Source of the DNA: Actinophytocola sp035995025
GTDB lineage: Bacteria > Actinomycetota > Actinomycetes > Mycobacteriales > Pseudonocardiaceae
DNA: 64,000 nt
NCBI GenBank assembly: GCA_035995025.1
Contig: DASYKY010000124.1
Location: 1 to 64,000, forward strand
Reading direction: 5' to 3'
This document shows, piece by piece, positions 33,714 through 43,804 of this stretch (position 1 is the stretch's first letter; each line of letters opens with the position of its first letter). The translations under genes were made by a program, and so were the position numbers. The notes below the pieces were generated by a model, which searched no databases, had not been told where the DNA came from, and worked only from the letters and a program-made list of their open reading frames with translations.

Positions 33714-34795
33714 GACAGCCGGGCCGCCGCGGCCGCGACCCGCTCGTCGGTGGCGGTCAGCGCCACCCGCACGTGCCGGCCGCCCGCCGGCCCGTAGAAC
33801 GTGCCCGGCGCGACCAGCACGCCGCGCTCGGCGAACCACGCCACAGTCTCCCACGCCGGCTCGCCGCGGGTCGCCCACAGGTACAGACCCGCCACCGAGT
33901 GGTCGATCCGGAAGCCGGCGGCCGTCAGCGCCGCCCGCAGCACGGCGCGGCGCGCGGCGAACCGGGCGCGCTGCTCGGCGACGTGCCCGTCGTCGGTCAG
34001 CGCGGCCGTCATCGCCGCCTGCACGGGCCGCGGCACGATCATCCCGGCCTGCCTGCGGATGGCCAGCAGCCGCGTCACCAGCGTCGGGTCGCCCGCCACG
34101 TAGCCCGCGCGGTAGCCGGCCAGGCTGGACGACTTGGACAGCGAGTGCACGGCCAGCAGCCCGTCGAACGAGCCGCCGCACACGTCCGGGTGCAGGACCG
34201 ACACGGGCTGCGCGTCGAAGCCCAGCGCCAGGTAGCACTCGTCGGACGCCACGACCGCGCCGCGCTCGCGGGCCCAGTCGACGACCTTGCGCAGGTGCTC
34301 GGCGGGCAGCACCTGGCCGGTCGGGTTCGACGGCGAGTTGACCCACAGCAGGGCGGGGCGGGCCGGGCCGAGCGCGACCGTGCCGTCCGCGCGCTGCAGG
34401 CGCGCGCCGGCCAGCCGCACGCCGACCTCGTAGGTCGGGTACGCGAGCGAGGGGATGACGACCAGGTCGTCCGCGCCGAGCCCCAGCAGGGTCGGCAGCC
34501 AGGCGACGAGCTCCTTCGAGCCGATCGTGGGCAGCACCGCCTCGGCCGCCAGGCCGGTGACGCCGTGCCGCCGGGCGAGCGCCGCGACCGCTGCGGCCCG
34601 CAGCTCGGGGGTGCCGTGCGTGGTGGGGTAGCCGGGGACCGCCGCGACCGAGGCGAGCGCCTCCTGGATCACCCGGGGCACCGGGTCGACCGGCGTGCCG
34701 ATCGACAGGTCGACGACGCCGTCCGGATGCTCCTGCGCCCGCGCCTTGGCCTCGGCGAGCGAGTCCCAGGGAACGCCGGGCAGCGCCGGTGTCAC
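33710..34795 (-). CDS. dapC: N-succinyldiaminopimelate aminotransferase
   Basis: This 361-residue fold-type I PLP aminotransferase has VDLSIGTPVDPVP, VNSPSNPTGQVLP, the Asp that contacts PLP (VASDECYLAL) and the Schiff-base Lys in HSLSKSSSLAGYRAGY. The C-terminal PGTFYGPAGGRHVRVALT binds the carboxylate. Together with dapD and dapE it completes the succinylase branch of lysine biosynthesis; the actinobacterial DapC is usually encoded after a ferredoxin gene (Rv1177-Rv1178). GTG 34795 overlaps the ferredoxin stop by four bases. Confidence 0.93.
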   Translation of the reverse strand: MTPALPGVPWDSLAEAKARAQEHPDGVVDLSIGTPVDPVPRVIQEALASVAAVPGYPTTHGTPELRAAAVAALARRHGVTGLAAEAVLPTIGSKELVAWLPTLLGLGADDLVVIPSLAYPTYEVGVRLAGARLQRADGTVALGPARPALLWVNSPSNPTGQVLPAEHLRKVVDWARERGAVVASDECYLALGFDAQPVSVLHPDVCGGSFDGLLAVHSLSKSSSLAGYRAGYVAGDPTLVTRLLAIRRQAGMIVPRPVQAAMTAALTDDGHVAEQRARFAARRAVLRAALTAAGFRIDHSVAGLYLWATRGEPAWETVAWFAERGVLVAPGTFYGPAGGRHVRVALTATDERVAAAAARLS

Positions 34796-35118
34796 TCGTC
34801 GTGCTCGACGGGCGCCAGGTCCTTGATCCACTGCGGGTCGGCCGCGACCTTGCCCACCTTGGCCGCACCGCCGGGGGAGCCAAGCTCGTCGAAGAAGTCG
34901 ACGTTGGCCTTGGTGTAGTCCTTCCACTGGTCGGGGACGTCGTCCTCGTAGTAGATGGCCTCCACCGGGCAGACCGGCTCGCAGGCGCCGCAGTCCACGC
35001 ACTCGTCGGGGTGGATGTAGAGCATCCGGTCCCCTTCGTAGATGCAGTCGACCGGGCATTCGTCGATGCATGCTTTGTCGAGCAAATCGACGCAGGGCTC
35101 GGCGATCACATAAGTCAC
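34792..35118 (-). CDS. fdxC: Seven-iron ferredoxin
   Basis: Nine conserved cysteine positions typical of [3Fe-4S][4Fe-4S] ferredoxins are visible in 108 residues. The first run is CVDLLDKACIDECPVDC; the second is CVDCGACEPVCPVEAI. The C-terminal extension (DFFDELGSPGGAAKVGK) is the conserved tail of FdxC-type proteins. It carries electrons at low potential, for example to or from the FNR-like reductase at 19192. GTG 35118 has GGAGAACGCA upstream. It is coupled to dapC. Confidence 0.95.
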   Translation of the reverse strand: MTYVIAEPCVDLLDKACIDECPVDCIYEGDRMLYIHPDECVDCGACEPVCPVEAIYYEDDVPDQWKDYTKANVDFFDELGSPGGAAKVGKVAADPQWIKDLAPVEHDE

Positions 35119-35206
35119 TGCGTTCTCCTGCTTCTTTCTGTGGACGTCCGCCTGCACGCGGAGGTTACCGGCTGCCGCTAGTATCCCTCTCGGCACTTGC
35201 CGGGTC

Positions 35207-35614
35207 TCAGGTGGTGGGACCCACTGTGGTGGGATTTACAGAACTGGCCAGCACCTGGCCGAGAACGATCGCCGACGGCAGCGCCCCGCCCGCGAACAGC
35301 AGCAGCGAGCGCCAGTCCGCGACCAGCAGCAGGTCCCCGCCGGGGCCGAACATACCGAACCACGCGATCGTGACGATCCAGGCCAGCAGTGGGGCCGAGG
35401 CGACCGCCAGCCGGGGCGCGAGCCGCCCGGCGGTGGCCACCAGCCACGGCGTGCTCACCGCCGCCACGACCGCCATCAGCGGGAACGGCAGCCCGCCCAG
35501 GTTGGGCAGCAGGTAGCCGTCGAAGGACAGCGGCAGGAACAGCAGCTCGATGACGGCCAGCACGACCGCGTCGAGCATGAGCACGCCGAGCAGCACCCGG
35601 TCGCCGCGCGACAT
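35207..35614 (-). CDS. Four-helix membrane protein downstream of mshB
   Basis: The 135-residue protein has helices at VLMLDAVVLAVIELLFLPL, GLPFPLMAVVAAVSTPWLV, LLAWIVTIAWFGMFG and LLLFAGGALPSAIVLGQVLA, and a Thr-rich tail (VNPTTVGPTT). Its ATG (35614) immediately follows the mshB TAG (35615-35617), so it is part of that operon. A small membrane protein gene also follows mshB in mycobacteria (Rv1171). Function unknown. Confidence 0.88.
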   Translation of the reverse strand: MSRGDRVLLGVLMLDAVVLAVIELLFLPLSFDGYLLPNLGGLPFPLMAVVAAVSTPWLVATAGRLAPRLAVASAPLLAWIVTIAWFGMFGPGGDLLLVADWRSLLLFAGGALPSAIVLGQVLASSVNPTTVGPTT

Positions 35615-36460
35615 CTACACGCCTCCGAACAGGTCCGTGTCCGCACCCGACCGCTCGCCCGCGGCGAGCACGAAGTACTCGTCGGGCGGGATGGGCTGGG
35701 CGATGCCGTTGGTCAGCGCGTAGCAGTGCGCGCCGTCGGCCGACTGCCACACGCTGATCTGCGTGGCGTGGGCCCGCAGCGCGCGCAGCTTGGCAGGCAG
35801 CACGCCGGCGACGGAGACGATCGTGGTGATCCGCGCGTCGTCGGTGACCGGCAGCTCGTCCGGCTCCGGCAGCCGGAACGGCAGGTCCGCGACCCGCGCG
35901 AGCGCGGCCACGCCCTCGTCGGTGGCGCGCCGGGAGGTCACCGCGTGGAAGATCCGGGTGACGCCGCCCGCCTTCTCGCACGCGGCCATCGTGATGTCGT
36001 GTGCGCGGATGTGGTCGGGGTGGCCGTAGCCGCCGTCCGGGCCGTAGGTGACCACGACCTGCGGGCGTACCTCGTCGAGGACGGCGGCGAGCGTGGTGGT
36101 CTGCTCGTCGGGGTCGCCGCCGGCGAAGGCACGCGGGTGGGCGTTGGCCGCGACGCCGGCCATGCCGGAGTCGCGCCAGCGGCCCGGGCCGCCGAGCCAG
36201 CGGTGGCCGGACACGCCCAGCGCGGCGCAGGCCGAGCGCAGCTCGCCGATGCGGTAGCCGCCGAGCTGGTCGGCGTGGTCGGCGGCCAGCCCGCGCAGCG
36301 ACTCGGGGATGATCTCGCCCTCCTCGCCGAGCGTGCAGGTGACGAGCGTGACCTGCACGCCGGCGGCCGCGTAGCGGGCGATCGTGCCACCGGTCCAGAG
36401 ACTCTCGTCGTCCGGGTGCGCGTGCACGAGCAGCAGCCGGGGCGCGGCGGAGAGCGTCAT
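35615..36460 (-). CDS. mshB: Mycothiol deacetylase MshB
   Basis: The GlcNAc-Ins deacetylase signature is present: LLLVHAHPDDESLWTGGTIAR with the zinc-binding His-x-Asp-Asp, and YGHPDHIRAHDIT with the third zinc His. VVVTYGPDGGYGHPDH is the conserved PIG-L core. The 281-residue enzyme removes acetate from GlcNAc-inositol in mycothiol biosynthesis, the main thiol of actinobacteria. It starts 19 bases after the extra DppB-type permease, which suggests transcription with the peptide transporter operon in addition to any own promoter. Confidence 0.94.
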   Translation of the reverse strand: MTLSAAPRLLLVHAHPDDESLWTGGTIARYAAAGVQVTLVTCTLGEEGEIIPESLRGLAADHADQLGGYRIGELRSACAALGVSGHRWLGGPGRWRDSGMAGVAANAHPRAFAGGDPDEQTTTLAAVLDEVRPQVVVTYGPDGGYGHPDHIRAHDITMAACEKAGGVTRIFHAVTSRRATDEGVAALARVADLPFRLPEPDELPVTDDARITTIVSVAGVLPAKLRALRAHATQISVWQSADGAHCYALTNGIAQPIPPDEYFVLAAGERSGADTDLFGGV

Positions 36461-36479
36461 GGGGTGGGTCCAAGTCTGG

Positions 36480-37427
36480 TCAGTCGATCCGCAGCCGCGG
36501 GTCGAGGTACGCGCAGAGGATATCCAGGAGCGCGATCAGCACCACGAAGCCGACGACCATGTACGACATGATCGCCATCAGCAGCGGGGCGTTCAGCGAC
36601 CGCAGCGCGCGCACGAAGAGATAGCCCACGCCGTTGTACTGGAAGATCGCCTCGACGATGACGGCCCCGCCGAGCAGGACGCCGAGCTCGATCGCGGCGA
36701 TGTTGGCGATCGGGATGACCGCGTTGCGCAGCGCGTGCTTGAACAGCACCGTGCGCGGTCGCAGCCCCTTCGCGCGGGCGGTGCGGACGTAGTCGGACTC
36801 CAGCACCTCCAGCATCGTGCCGCGGGTCATCCGGGCGACGAACGCCATCCCGCCCAGCGCCAGCGCGAACGCGGGCAGCAGCAGCTCGTCGTACCAGTGC
36901 ACCTCGACCGCGATCGAGCGCGGCAGCCGGGGGAACAGCGTGATGCCGAGGACGTGGACGCCGGAAAACCAGTCCCGCAGCGCGGCCGCGGTGACGATCA
37001 GCGGCACGGACAACAGCGTGAGGGACGACACCGACACCAGCGCGTCGGCGTACGAGCCCCGGCGCACGGCGGCCAGCACGCCGGCACAGATGCCCACGAC
37101 CAGCTGCAGGACGACCGCGACCACCGCGAGGCGCACGGTGTTCGGCACGGTCGCCGCGATCATCCCGAAGACCGGCTGCCGCTTGTCGTAGTCGATGCCG
37201 AGGTCGCCGGTGAACAGGTTGCCCAGGAAGTTGAGGTACTGCACGAAAAGCGGCCGGTCGAGCTGGAACGTCTCCCGCAGGATCCGCTGCGTCTCCGGCG
37301 GGATGACCTTCTCGCCGACCGCCGCGAACGGGTTGCCCAGCTGGAAGAGCGCGACGTAGCAGAGGAACGTCACGAGCACGAAGACCAGCAGGGCCTGAGC
37401 GGTGCGGACGACGATGAACTTCCACAT
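36480..37427 (-). CDS. Peptide ABC transporter permease, DppB type (second copy)
   Basis: Six membrane helices and the BPD_transp_1 EAA-type loop (SDYVRTARAKGLRPRTVLFKHALRNAVIP) identify a DppB permease. It closely parallels the permease at 40575-41507, for example in GDLGIDYDKRQPV against GDLGVDFNQRRAV and in the VEAIFQYNGVGYLFV segment. It lies last in the transporter operon, after the two ATPase genes, an unusual place for this subunit. ATG 37427 follows GTG 37430. It may pair with the DppC product in alternative complexes. Confidence 0.9.
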   Translation of the reverse strand: MWKFIVVRTAQALLVFVLVTFLCYVALFQLGNPFAAVGEKVIPPETQRILRETFQLDRPLFVQYLNFLGNLFTGDLGIDYDKRQPVFGMIAATVPNTVRLAVVAVVLQLVVGICAGVLAAVRRGSYADALVSVSSLTLLSVPLIVTAAALRDWFSGVHVLGITLFPRLPRSIAVEVHWYDELLLPAFALALGGMAFVARMTRGTMLEVLESDYVRTARAKGLRPRTVLFKHALRNAVIPIANIAAIELGVLLGGAVIVEAIFQYNGVGYLFVRALRSLNAPLLMAIMSYMVVGFVVLIALLDILCAYLDPRLRID

Positions 37428-37455
37428 CACCCGGCCCTGCCGGTTCGCGTGCTCG

Positions 37456-38519
<1,064 letters not shown>

Positions 38520-38523
<4 letters not shown>

Positions 38524-39563
38524 AGGACAGCCCTCTCCTCGTGGGCCATGGCGACCCGGTCACTGTGCACGCATGCCGCCCGGTGGCCGTTCCCGCCGAC
38601 CGACCGCAGCTCCGGCACCTCCTGCAGGCACAGGTCGGTGGCGAAGTCGCAGCGCGGGTGGAACGGGCAACCCCGCGGGACTGCCGCCAGGCTCGGCGGA
38701 AGGCCCTTGATCGGCACCAGTCGCTCCTGGTGGCTCTGGTCCATCCGCGGCAGGCTCGACAGCAGTCCGAACGTGTACGCGTGCCGCGGCTCGTAGAAGA
38801 TCTCGTCCGCGGTGCCGGTCTCCACGATCTTGCCGGCGTACATCACGTTGATCCGGTCGGCGTGGCTCGCGACGACCCCGAGGTCGTGCGTGATCAGCAC
38901 GATCGCGGTGTTGCGGTCCTCCTGGAGCTTCTCCAGCAGCGCCATGATCTGCGCCTGCACGGTCACGTCCAGCGCCGTGGTCGGCTCGTCGGCCAGCAGC
39001 ACGTGCGGGTCGTTGGCCAGCGCCATCGCGATCATCGCGCGCTGGCGCATGCCGCCGGAGAACTCGTGCGGGTACTGGTTGAGCCGCACCGCCGGGTTCG
39101 GGATGCCGACCTCGCCGAGCAGGTCCAGGGCCCGCTTCTTCGCGGTGTGCTTGGAGACGTCCTGGTGGACGCGCACCATCTCCGCGATCTGGTCGCCGAC
39201 CTTGAACACGGGGTTCAGGGCGGTCAGCGGGTCCTGGAAGATCATCGCGATCTGGCTGCCGCGGAGCTTTCGCTGCTGCTTCTCCGGCATCTTCAGCAGC
39301 GACCGGCCTCTCAGCATGATGTCCCCGGTGGGGAACGTCGCCGGGGGGCTGGGCACGAGGCCCAGAATCGTCATCGCGGACACCGACTTCCCGGAGCCGG
39401 ACTCGCCGACGATGGCGAGTGTCTCGCCCTCGTCGACGTGCCAGGACACCCCGTCCACGGCCTTGACCACGCCGTAGTCGGTCTTGAAGTGCACCCGCAG
39501 GTCGCGGACCTCGAGCAAGGGCGATGGTGGGCCCTCGAGGTCGATCTCCGCAGCGCTGCTCAT
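38520..39563 (-). CDS. dppD: Peptide ABC transporter ATPase, DppD type
   Basis: The 347-residue ATPase shows Walker A IVGESGSGKSVSAMTIL, signature EFSGGMRQRAMIAMA and Walker B LLADEPTTALDV, followed by the oligo_HPY domain (GLPPSLAAVPRGCPFHPRCDFATDLC). It pairs with DppF as the two nucleotide-binding subunits. Promoter is shared with the upstream permeases; 34 bases separate it from dppC. Confidence 0.93.
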
Positions 39564-39597
39564 AGTCGTGGGATCTCCTTGGATTGTCGCGGCGCGG

Positions 39598-40560
39598 TCA
39601 GCGCAGCTTCGGGTCGAGCGCGTCGCGCAGACCGTCGGCCACGAACGCGAACGCGAGGGTCGTGATGCAGATGGCGGCGCTGGGGAAGATCCACAGGAAG
39701 TCCTTGCCGGCCACCTGGACCTGCTCGATGCCCTGGTTGATCATGCGGCCCCACTCCGGGGTGTCCGGCGGGACGCCGACCCCGAGGTAGGCGAGCGACG
39801 CCATCGCGACGATCGCCACGCCGATGCCGGTGAACGAGTAGATGAACACCGGCTGGATCGCGTTGGGCAGGATGTGCCGGGCCACGATGCGCGTGTCCGA
39901 GGCGCCGATCGACCTGGCCGCCTCGACGTACTCCGACTCGCGCAGGGACAGGATCTGACCGCGCATGAGCCGGGCCGCCGTCGGCCAGCCGAGGATGACC
40001 AGCGCCAGAATGATCTGGGGCACGCCGGAGCCGAACGTGCGGACCACGAGGATCGCGCCGATCAGGTACGGGAACGCCAGGAACAGGTCGGTCACGCGCA
40101 TGACGAGCGCGTCCCAGAAGCCGCCCCGGTAACCGGAGAGCGCGCCGAGCGCGACGCCGATGGTCATGGAGCCGAGCATCGTGCACAGCCCGACGATGAG
40201 GGCCAGCTGCAAGCCGTAGAGCATCCCGGAGTACAGGTCGCGGCCGAGCACGTCGGTGCCGAACCAGTGGTCCGCGTTCGGCGGCTGCAACGAGTTGAGC
40301 AGGTTCTGGTCGTACGGGTCGAACGGCGTGATGATCGGCTGCAGCAGCGCGAGGACGACCATGATGGCGACGACCACGAGGCCGGTCATGGCGAGCTTGT
40401 TGCGCTTGAACCGACGCCAGATGTCGGCGAGCTGGCTGCGGTTCTTCTTCTTGCCGCTCGGCGCCTCGTCAAGCAGGGGGCCAGGGTGGTCGGAAGCCGA
40501 CTCCACGAGCACCGCCTGTGCGGGCGCGCTCAGGTCGGCCGGGTCAGGTGGGGTTGTCAT
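39598..40560 (-). CDS. dppC: Peptide ABC transporter permease, DppC type
   Basis: ATG 40560 gives 320 residues. A cytoplasmic N-terminus (APSGKKKNRSQLADIWRRFKRN) precedes six helices. The DppC-specific HWFGTDVLGRDLYSGMLYG and the EAA loop SEYVEAARSIGASDTRIVARHILPN are present. It forms the membrane channel with DppB. A long minus-strand frame upstream is a shadow of dppB. Confidence 0.93.
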   Translation of the reverse strand: MTTPPDPADLSAPAQAVLVESASDHPGPLLDEAPSGKKKNRSQLADIWRRFKRNKLAMTGLVVVAIMVVLALLQPIITPFDPYDQNLLNSLQPPNADHWFGTDVLGRDLYSGMLYGLQLALIVGLCTMLGSMTIGVALGALSGYRGGFWDALVMRVTDLFLAFPYLIGAILVVRTFGSGVPQIILALVILGWPTAARLMRGQILSLRESEYVEAARSIGASDTRIVARHILPNAIQPVFIYSFTGIGVAIVAMASLAYLGVGVPPDTPEWGRMINQGIEQVQVAGKDFLWIFPSAAICITTLAFAFVADGLRDALDPKLR

Positions 40561-40574
40561 GGCAGCTACCTCAC

Positions 40575-41507
40575 TCAGCTCAGCCGGATTCGTGGATCGA
40601 GGAAGGCGTACAAGATGTCGACGATCATGCTGAGGAACACGTATATCAGCACGGCGAAGGTCACCAGAGCCATGATCACCGGGTTGTTGTTCTGGTTGAT
40701 CGACTTGACCAGCAGGAACCCGACGCCGTTGTACTGGAACAGCGTTTCGGTGATGAGAGCGCCGCCCAGCAGGATGCCGATGCTGATGCCGACGTAGGTG
40801 ACCACCGGGATGATCGAGTTCCGGAAGGCGTGTTTCAGGATCACGGTCCGCTCCCCGAGGCCCTTGGCCCTGGCGGTGCGGATGTAGTCGGTGCGCAGGA
40901 CCTCCAGCATGGAGCCGCGCATCAGGCGGGCGATGAACGCCGCGTCGACCACTGCCAGCGTGATCGCCGGTAGCAGCACTTCCTGCCACCACGGGACCAC
41001 TTGCGTGAATGATCTTGGTACGCCGGGGAATATCCACCATCCGGACACGGTCTGCCGTAGCCAGACGCCGATGACGAAGGTGGGGATGCCGATCGCGAGC
41101 GTGGTCAGGACGGTGACCAGCACGTCCCAGAAGGAGTAGCGGAAGACCGCGGCGATGATGCCCGCGACCACGCCGATCAGCACGTCGAGCACGATGGCGA
41201 CCAGTGCGAGTCTGGCGGTCGCCGGCAGCGCCGTGCCGATCATCTCGGAGACGGCGCGGCGCTGGTTGAAGTCGACGCCGAGGTCACCGGTGAACAGGTT
41301 GCCCAGGTAGGTGAGGTACTGCATCGGCAGCGACTTGTCCATGCCGAACGCCTCGCGCAGGATCGCCTGGGTCTCCGGGGGCACCGTCTTGTCGCCGGTG
41401 GAGGCGAAGGGGTCCCCGAGCACGAAAAGGCCAATGAACAGCAGGAGCGTCGCCGCGATCACGACCAGTACGGCCTGGGCGAGCCTGCGTATTACGAACT
41501 TCCCCAT
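40575..41507 (-). CDS. dppB: Peptide ABC transporter permease, DppB type
   Basis: The 310-residue permease has the N-terminal FVIRRLAQAVLVVIAATLLLF helix, GDLGVDFNQRRAV and the EAA loop TDYIRTARAKGLGERTVILKHAFRN. It follows the binding-protein gene after a 102-base gap containing a strong hairpin (41561-41594), which should reduce its expression relative to the binding protein. Confidence 0.93.
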   Translation of the reverse strand: MGKFVIRRLAQAVLVVIAATLLLFIGLFVLGDPFASTGDKTVPPETQAILREAFGMDKSLPMQYLTYLGNLFTGDLGVDFNQRRAVSEMIGTALPATARLALVAIVLDVLIGVVAGIIAAVFRYSFWDVLVTVLTTLAIGIPTFVIGVWLRQTVSGWWIFPGVPRSFTQVVPWWQEVLLPAITLAVVDAAFIARLMRGSMLEVLRTDYIRTARAKGLGERTVILKHAFRNSIIPVVTYVGISIGILLGGALITETLFQYNGVGFLLVKSINQNNNPVIMALVTFAVLIYVFLSMIVDILYAFLDPRIRLS

Positions 41508-41560
41508 GATGTAGGTGCCGGCTTCCTCGGATCGAAAGAAGAAAGGGGTGCCAACCGCTG

Positions 41561-41594
41561 GTGGCCGCGGTCCGGGTTAGCGGACCGCGGCCAC
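41561..41594 (-). terminator. Intercistronic hairpin after the binding-protein gene
   Basis: GTGGCCGCGGTCCG pairs perfectly with CGGACCGCGGCCAC around GGTTAG, between the binding-protein stop and dppB. It has no T-tract. It probably allows partial termination or protects the binding-protein mRNA, giving excess binding protein. Confidence 0.8.
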
Positions 41595-41609
41595 CGCGGC
41601 TGTGTCACA

Positions 41610-43322
41610 TCACTTGATGCTGATGACCGTGAGGTCGGGGTTCTCGTTGAAGTCCATCCTCATGTTGATGTACTTCTCGGTGTTCGCGAGACGGTGCTGG
41701 GTGCGGTTCCACAGGGGAATCTCCGCCAGGTCGTCACCGATCGCGATCTTCTCGGCCTGCTGGTACAGCTTGATGCGGGCGGCCTCGTCGGTGTTGCCCT
41801 TGGCCTCCTTGAGCAGGTCGTCGAACTTCGGGTTGGAGTAGCGGCCACGGTTGTCACCGGTGGTCGGCTCGCTGGCGCTCTTGGCACCGATGGCCTCGGT
41901 GGACAGCAGCGGCGTCAGGAAGTTCTCCGGCGTCGGGTAGTCCGCACCCCACGCGGCCCGGAACAGGCCGCTGGCCTGCGGCTGCTGCTCGTTGTCGAGC
42001 ATGTCGGCGAACGGAACCGAGGTCATGTTGATCTTGAGGCCGAGGTTGGTCTCAAGCTGGTCCTTGACCGCGGCCATCCACTCGTCGTGGCCGGCATCCG
42101 TGTTGAACTGCATGGTCAGCGCGGTGCCCGGGGTGAGGCCTGCCTTCTTGGCGAGGCTCTTGGCCTGGTCGAGATCGAACTTGCAGGCCGTGCAGACGCC
42201 GTCCTGGAAGGCGTCCTTGAACACCGGCGGCACGAACGAGGTCGCCGGGGTCTGCGAGCCCTGGAAGATGCTCTTGATGATCTCGTCGCGGTTGATGGCC
42301 ATCGAGATCGCCTTGCGAGCGTCCACCGAGTCGAGCGGCTTCTTCGACAGCATCGGCAGCAGGTAGTTGATGCCGTTGGTGTTGCGGGTGATCCACTCGT
42401 CCTTCGGCAGGTACGTCGAGCGCGCCTGGGACAGGACCGGCGTCGGCATGCGGGCCCAGTCGAAGGTGCCGTTCTGGAAGCCGGCGTACTCGTCGTCGGC
42501 GCCGTTCGCGGCGATCGTGATCTCGACGCTGTCCAGGTAGGCCGGCTTGCCGGCCTTGTAGTCAGCGAACCTCTTGAGCTTGATGCCCTTGTCGTGGTCC
42601 CACTTGCCGTCGATCATGAACGGCCCGTTGCCGATCGGGGCGTCGACGAACGCCTTGTTGGTGAGCGGGCTCCCGGCCGACTTCGGCACGGGGCTGAAGA
42701 CCGTGTGGAACGTGCGCATGTAGAACTCGCAGTTCGGCTCGGTCAGGCTGACCTTCAGCGTCGCCGGGTCGGACGCGTCCACACCGGACAGCGTCTTGGC
42801 GGTGCCTGCCTGCATCTCGTCGAAGCCCTTGATGCCGGCGAGGTGGTAGGACACCTCGGACGCCGACGACTTGGCCGCGACACGCTCCCAACCCGTCTTG
42901 AACGACTGCGAGGTGACATCTTCGCCGTTGTGGAACGTCGTGCCCGTCTTCAGGTTGAAGGTCCACTCGGTGCAGTCGTCGTTGCTCGACCACTTCTCCG
43001 CGACACCCGGCTCGATCTCCCCGTCAGGGGTGGCCGTGGTGAGACCCGTGAACAGGTACTTGGTGACCAGGATGCCCTCGGACTCCTGGGCGTTGTACGG
43101 GTCGATCGCCGTCGGCTCGGTGATCGCCAGGCGGAAGGTCCCGCCGACCTTACCTTCCTTGATCTCCGGTACGGGGGTTTCCTCCCAGCCGGAAGACGGC
43201 TTGGCGTTGTCTCCCCCATTGTCGCTGGAGCCTGTGTTCTCCTTCTGGGAGCAGGCGGTGAGCACGAGCGTGGCGGCCGCGAGACCGGCAGCGGCCCGTA
43301 GCCACGCTGTTTTATTCCTCAT
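41610..43322 (-). CDS. dppA: Peptide ABC transporter substrate-binding lipoprotein
   Basis: The 570-residue family 5 solute-binding protein starts at ATG 43322 (GGAGGAA upstream). It has a lipoprotein signal ending LVLTACSQK (Cys near 24) and a Gly/Asn-rich tether. Its SBP_bac_5 features include GVAEKWSSNDDCTEWTFNLKTGT, FHNGEDVTSQSF, and KKPLDSVDARKAISMAINRDEI. The mature protein binds peptides (or another ligand) outside the membrane. It is first in the operon. The ligand cannot be read from sequence. Confidence 0.93.
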   Translation of the reverse strand: MRNKTAWLRAAAGLAAATLVLTACSQKENTGSSDNGGDNAKPSSGWEETPVPEIKEGKVGGTFRLAITEPTAIDPYNAQESEGILVTKYLFTGLTTATPDGEIEPGVAEKWSSNDDCTEWTFNLKTGTTFHNGEDVTSQSFKTGWERVAAKSSASEVSYHLAGIKGFDEMQAGTAKTLSGVDASDPATLKVSLTEPNCEFYMRTFHTVFSPVPKSAGSPLTNKAFVDAPIGNGPFMIDGKWDHDKGIKLKRFADYKAGKPAYLDSVEITIAANGADDEYAGFQNGTFDWARMPTPVLSQARSTYLPKDEWITRNTNGINYLLPMLSKKPLDSVDARKAISMAINRDEIIKSIFQGSQTPATSFVPPVFKDAFQDGVCTACKFDLDQAKSLAKKAGLTPGTALTMQFNTDAGHDEWMAAVKDQLETNLGLKINMTSVPFADMLDNEQQPQASGLFRAAWGADYPTPENFLTPLLSTEAIGAKSASEPTTGDNRGRYSNPKFDDLLKEAKGNTDEAARIKLYQQAEKIAIGDDLAEIPLWNRTQHRLANTEKYINMRMDFNENPDLTVISIK

Positions 43323-43804
43323 CAAGTTAGTTCCTCCATGAGCGAGCACGCACTTGACGGGCGTGCGCCCTGTGTTGTCGATGACACATCGTGCACGGAG
43401 CGGTGGTAAACCGCGACGCGGGGGCGGGTCGGGGAAAGCTCCGTCCGCTTCGCGGATTCGTCTACTAGTGCACGTCGTCGTGGACCTCGTGTCTGATCAG
43501 CACCCACTGGTGATCTTGTGACGCATCGGCGGTATTCCGCCGACGCACCGTTGCAGGACGGTAGGAACTCCGCCAACCCTCGTCACGCACTAAGACCCGA
43601 TCGTGACCAAAGGGTGACACGGTGGTGGCGGCACGCGACACAACGGTTACCGCACGGTACTAAATGGCAGGTGGGAACATACTTTCGGCGGTGGTGCCCC
43701 GCGAGCCCAGATGTCCAGTAGGTGTATTTCCGCTTGACTGTCCACACCGCACCGGAGCGCCCTTCGCAAGATCGCGCGCGGGCCGCCGGAGCCCCCGGCG
43801 ATGG
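43323..43804. promoter_or_regulatory. Promoter region of the peptide transporter operon
   Basis: No gene is recognised in these 482 bases. They contain a perfect dyad TCGGCGG-TATT-CCGCCGA (43526-43543) about 205 bases before the dppA start, a possible operator or hairpin. Next to the lpqW stop is a short hairpin (43784-43800). Confidence 0.5.
43784..43800 (-). terminator. Short GC hairpin after the LpqW-like gene
   Basis: CGCCGG-AGCCC-CCGGCG lies 4-20 bases past the stop of the minus-strand gene. Six GC pairs and a five-base loop suit a weak terminator. Confidence 0.45.

Noticed and set aside
43322..43576. 84-residue minus-strand frame upstream of dppA
   Set aside because: It lacks an RBS and protein-like features and overlaps the expected dppA leader.
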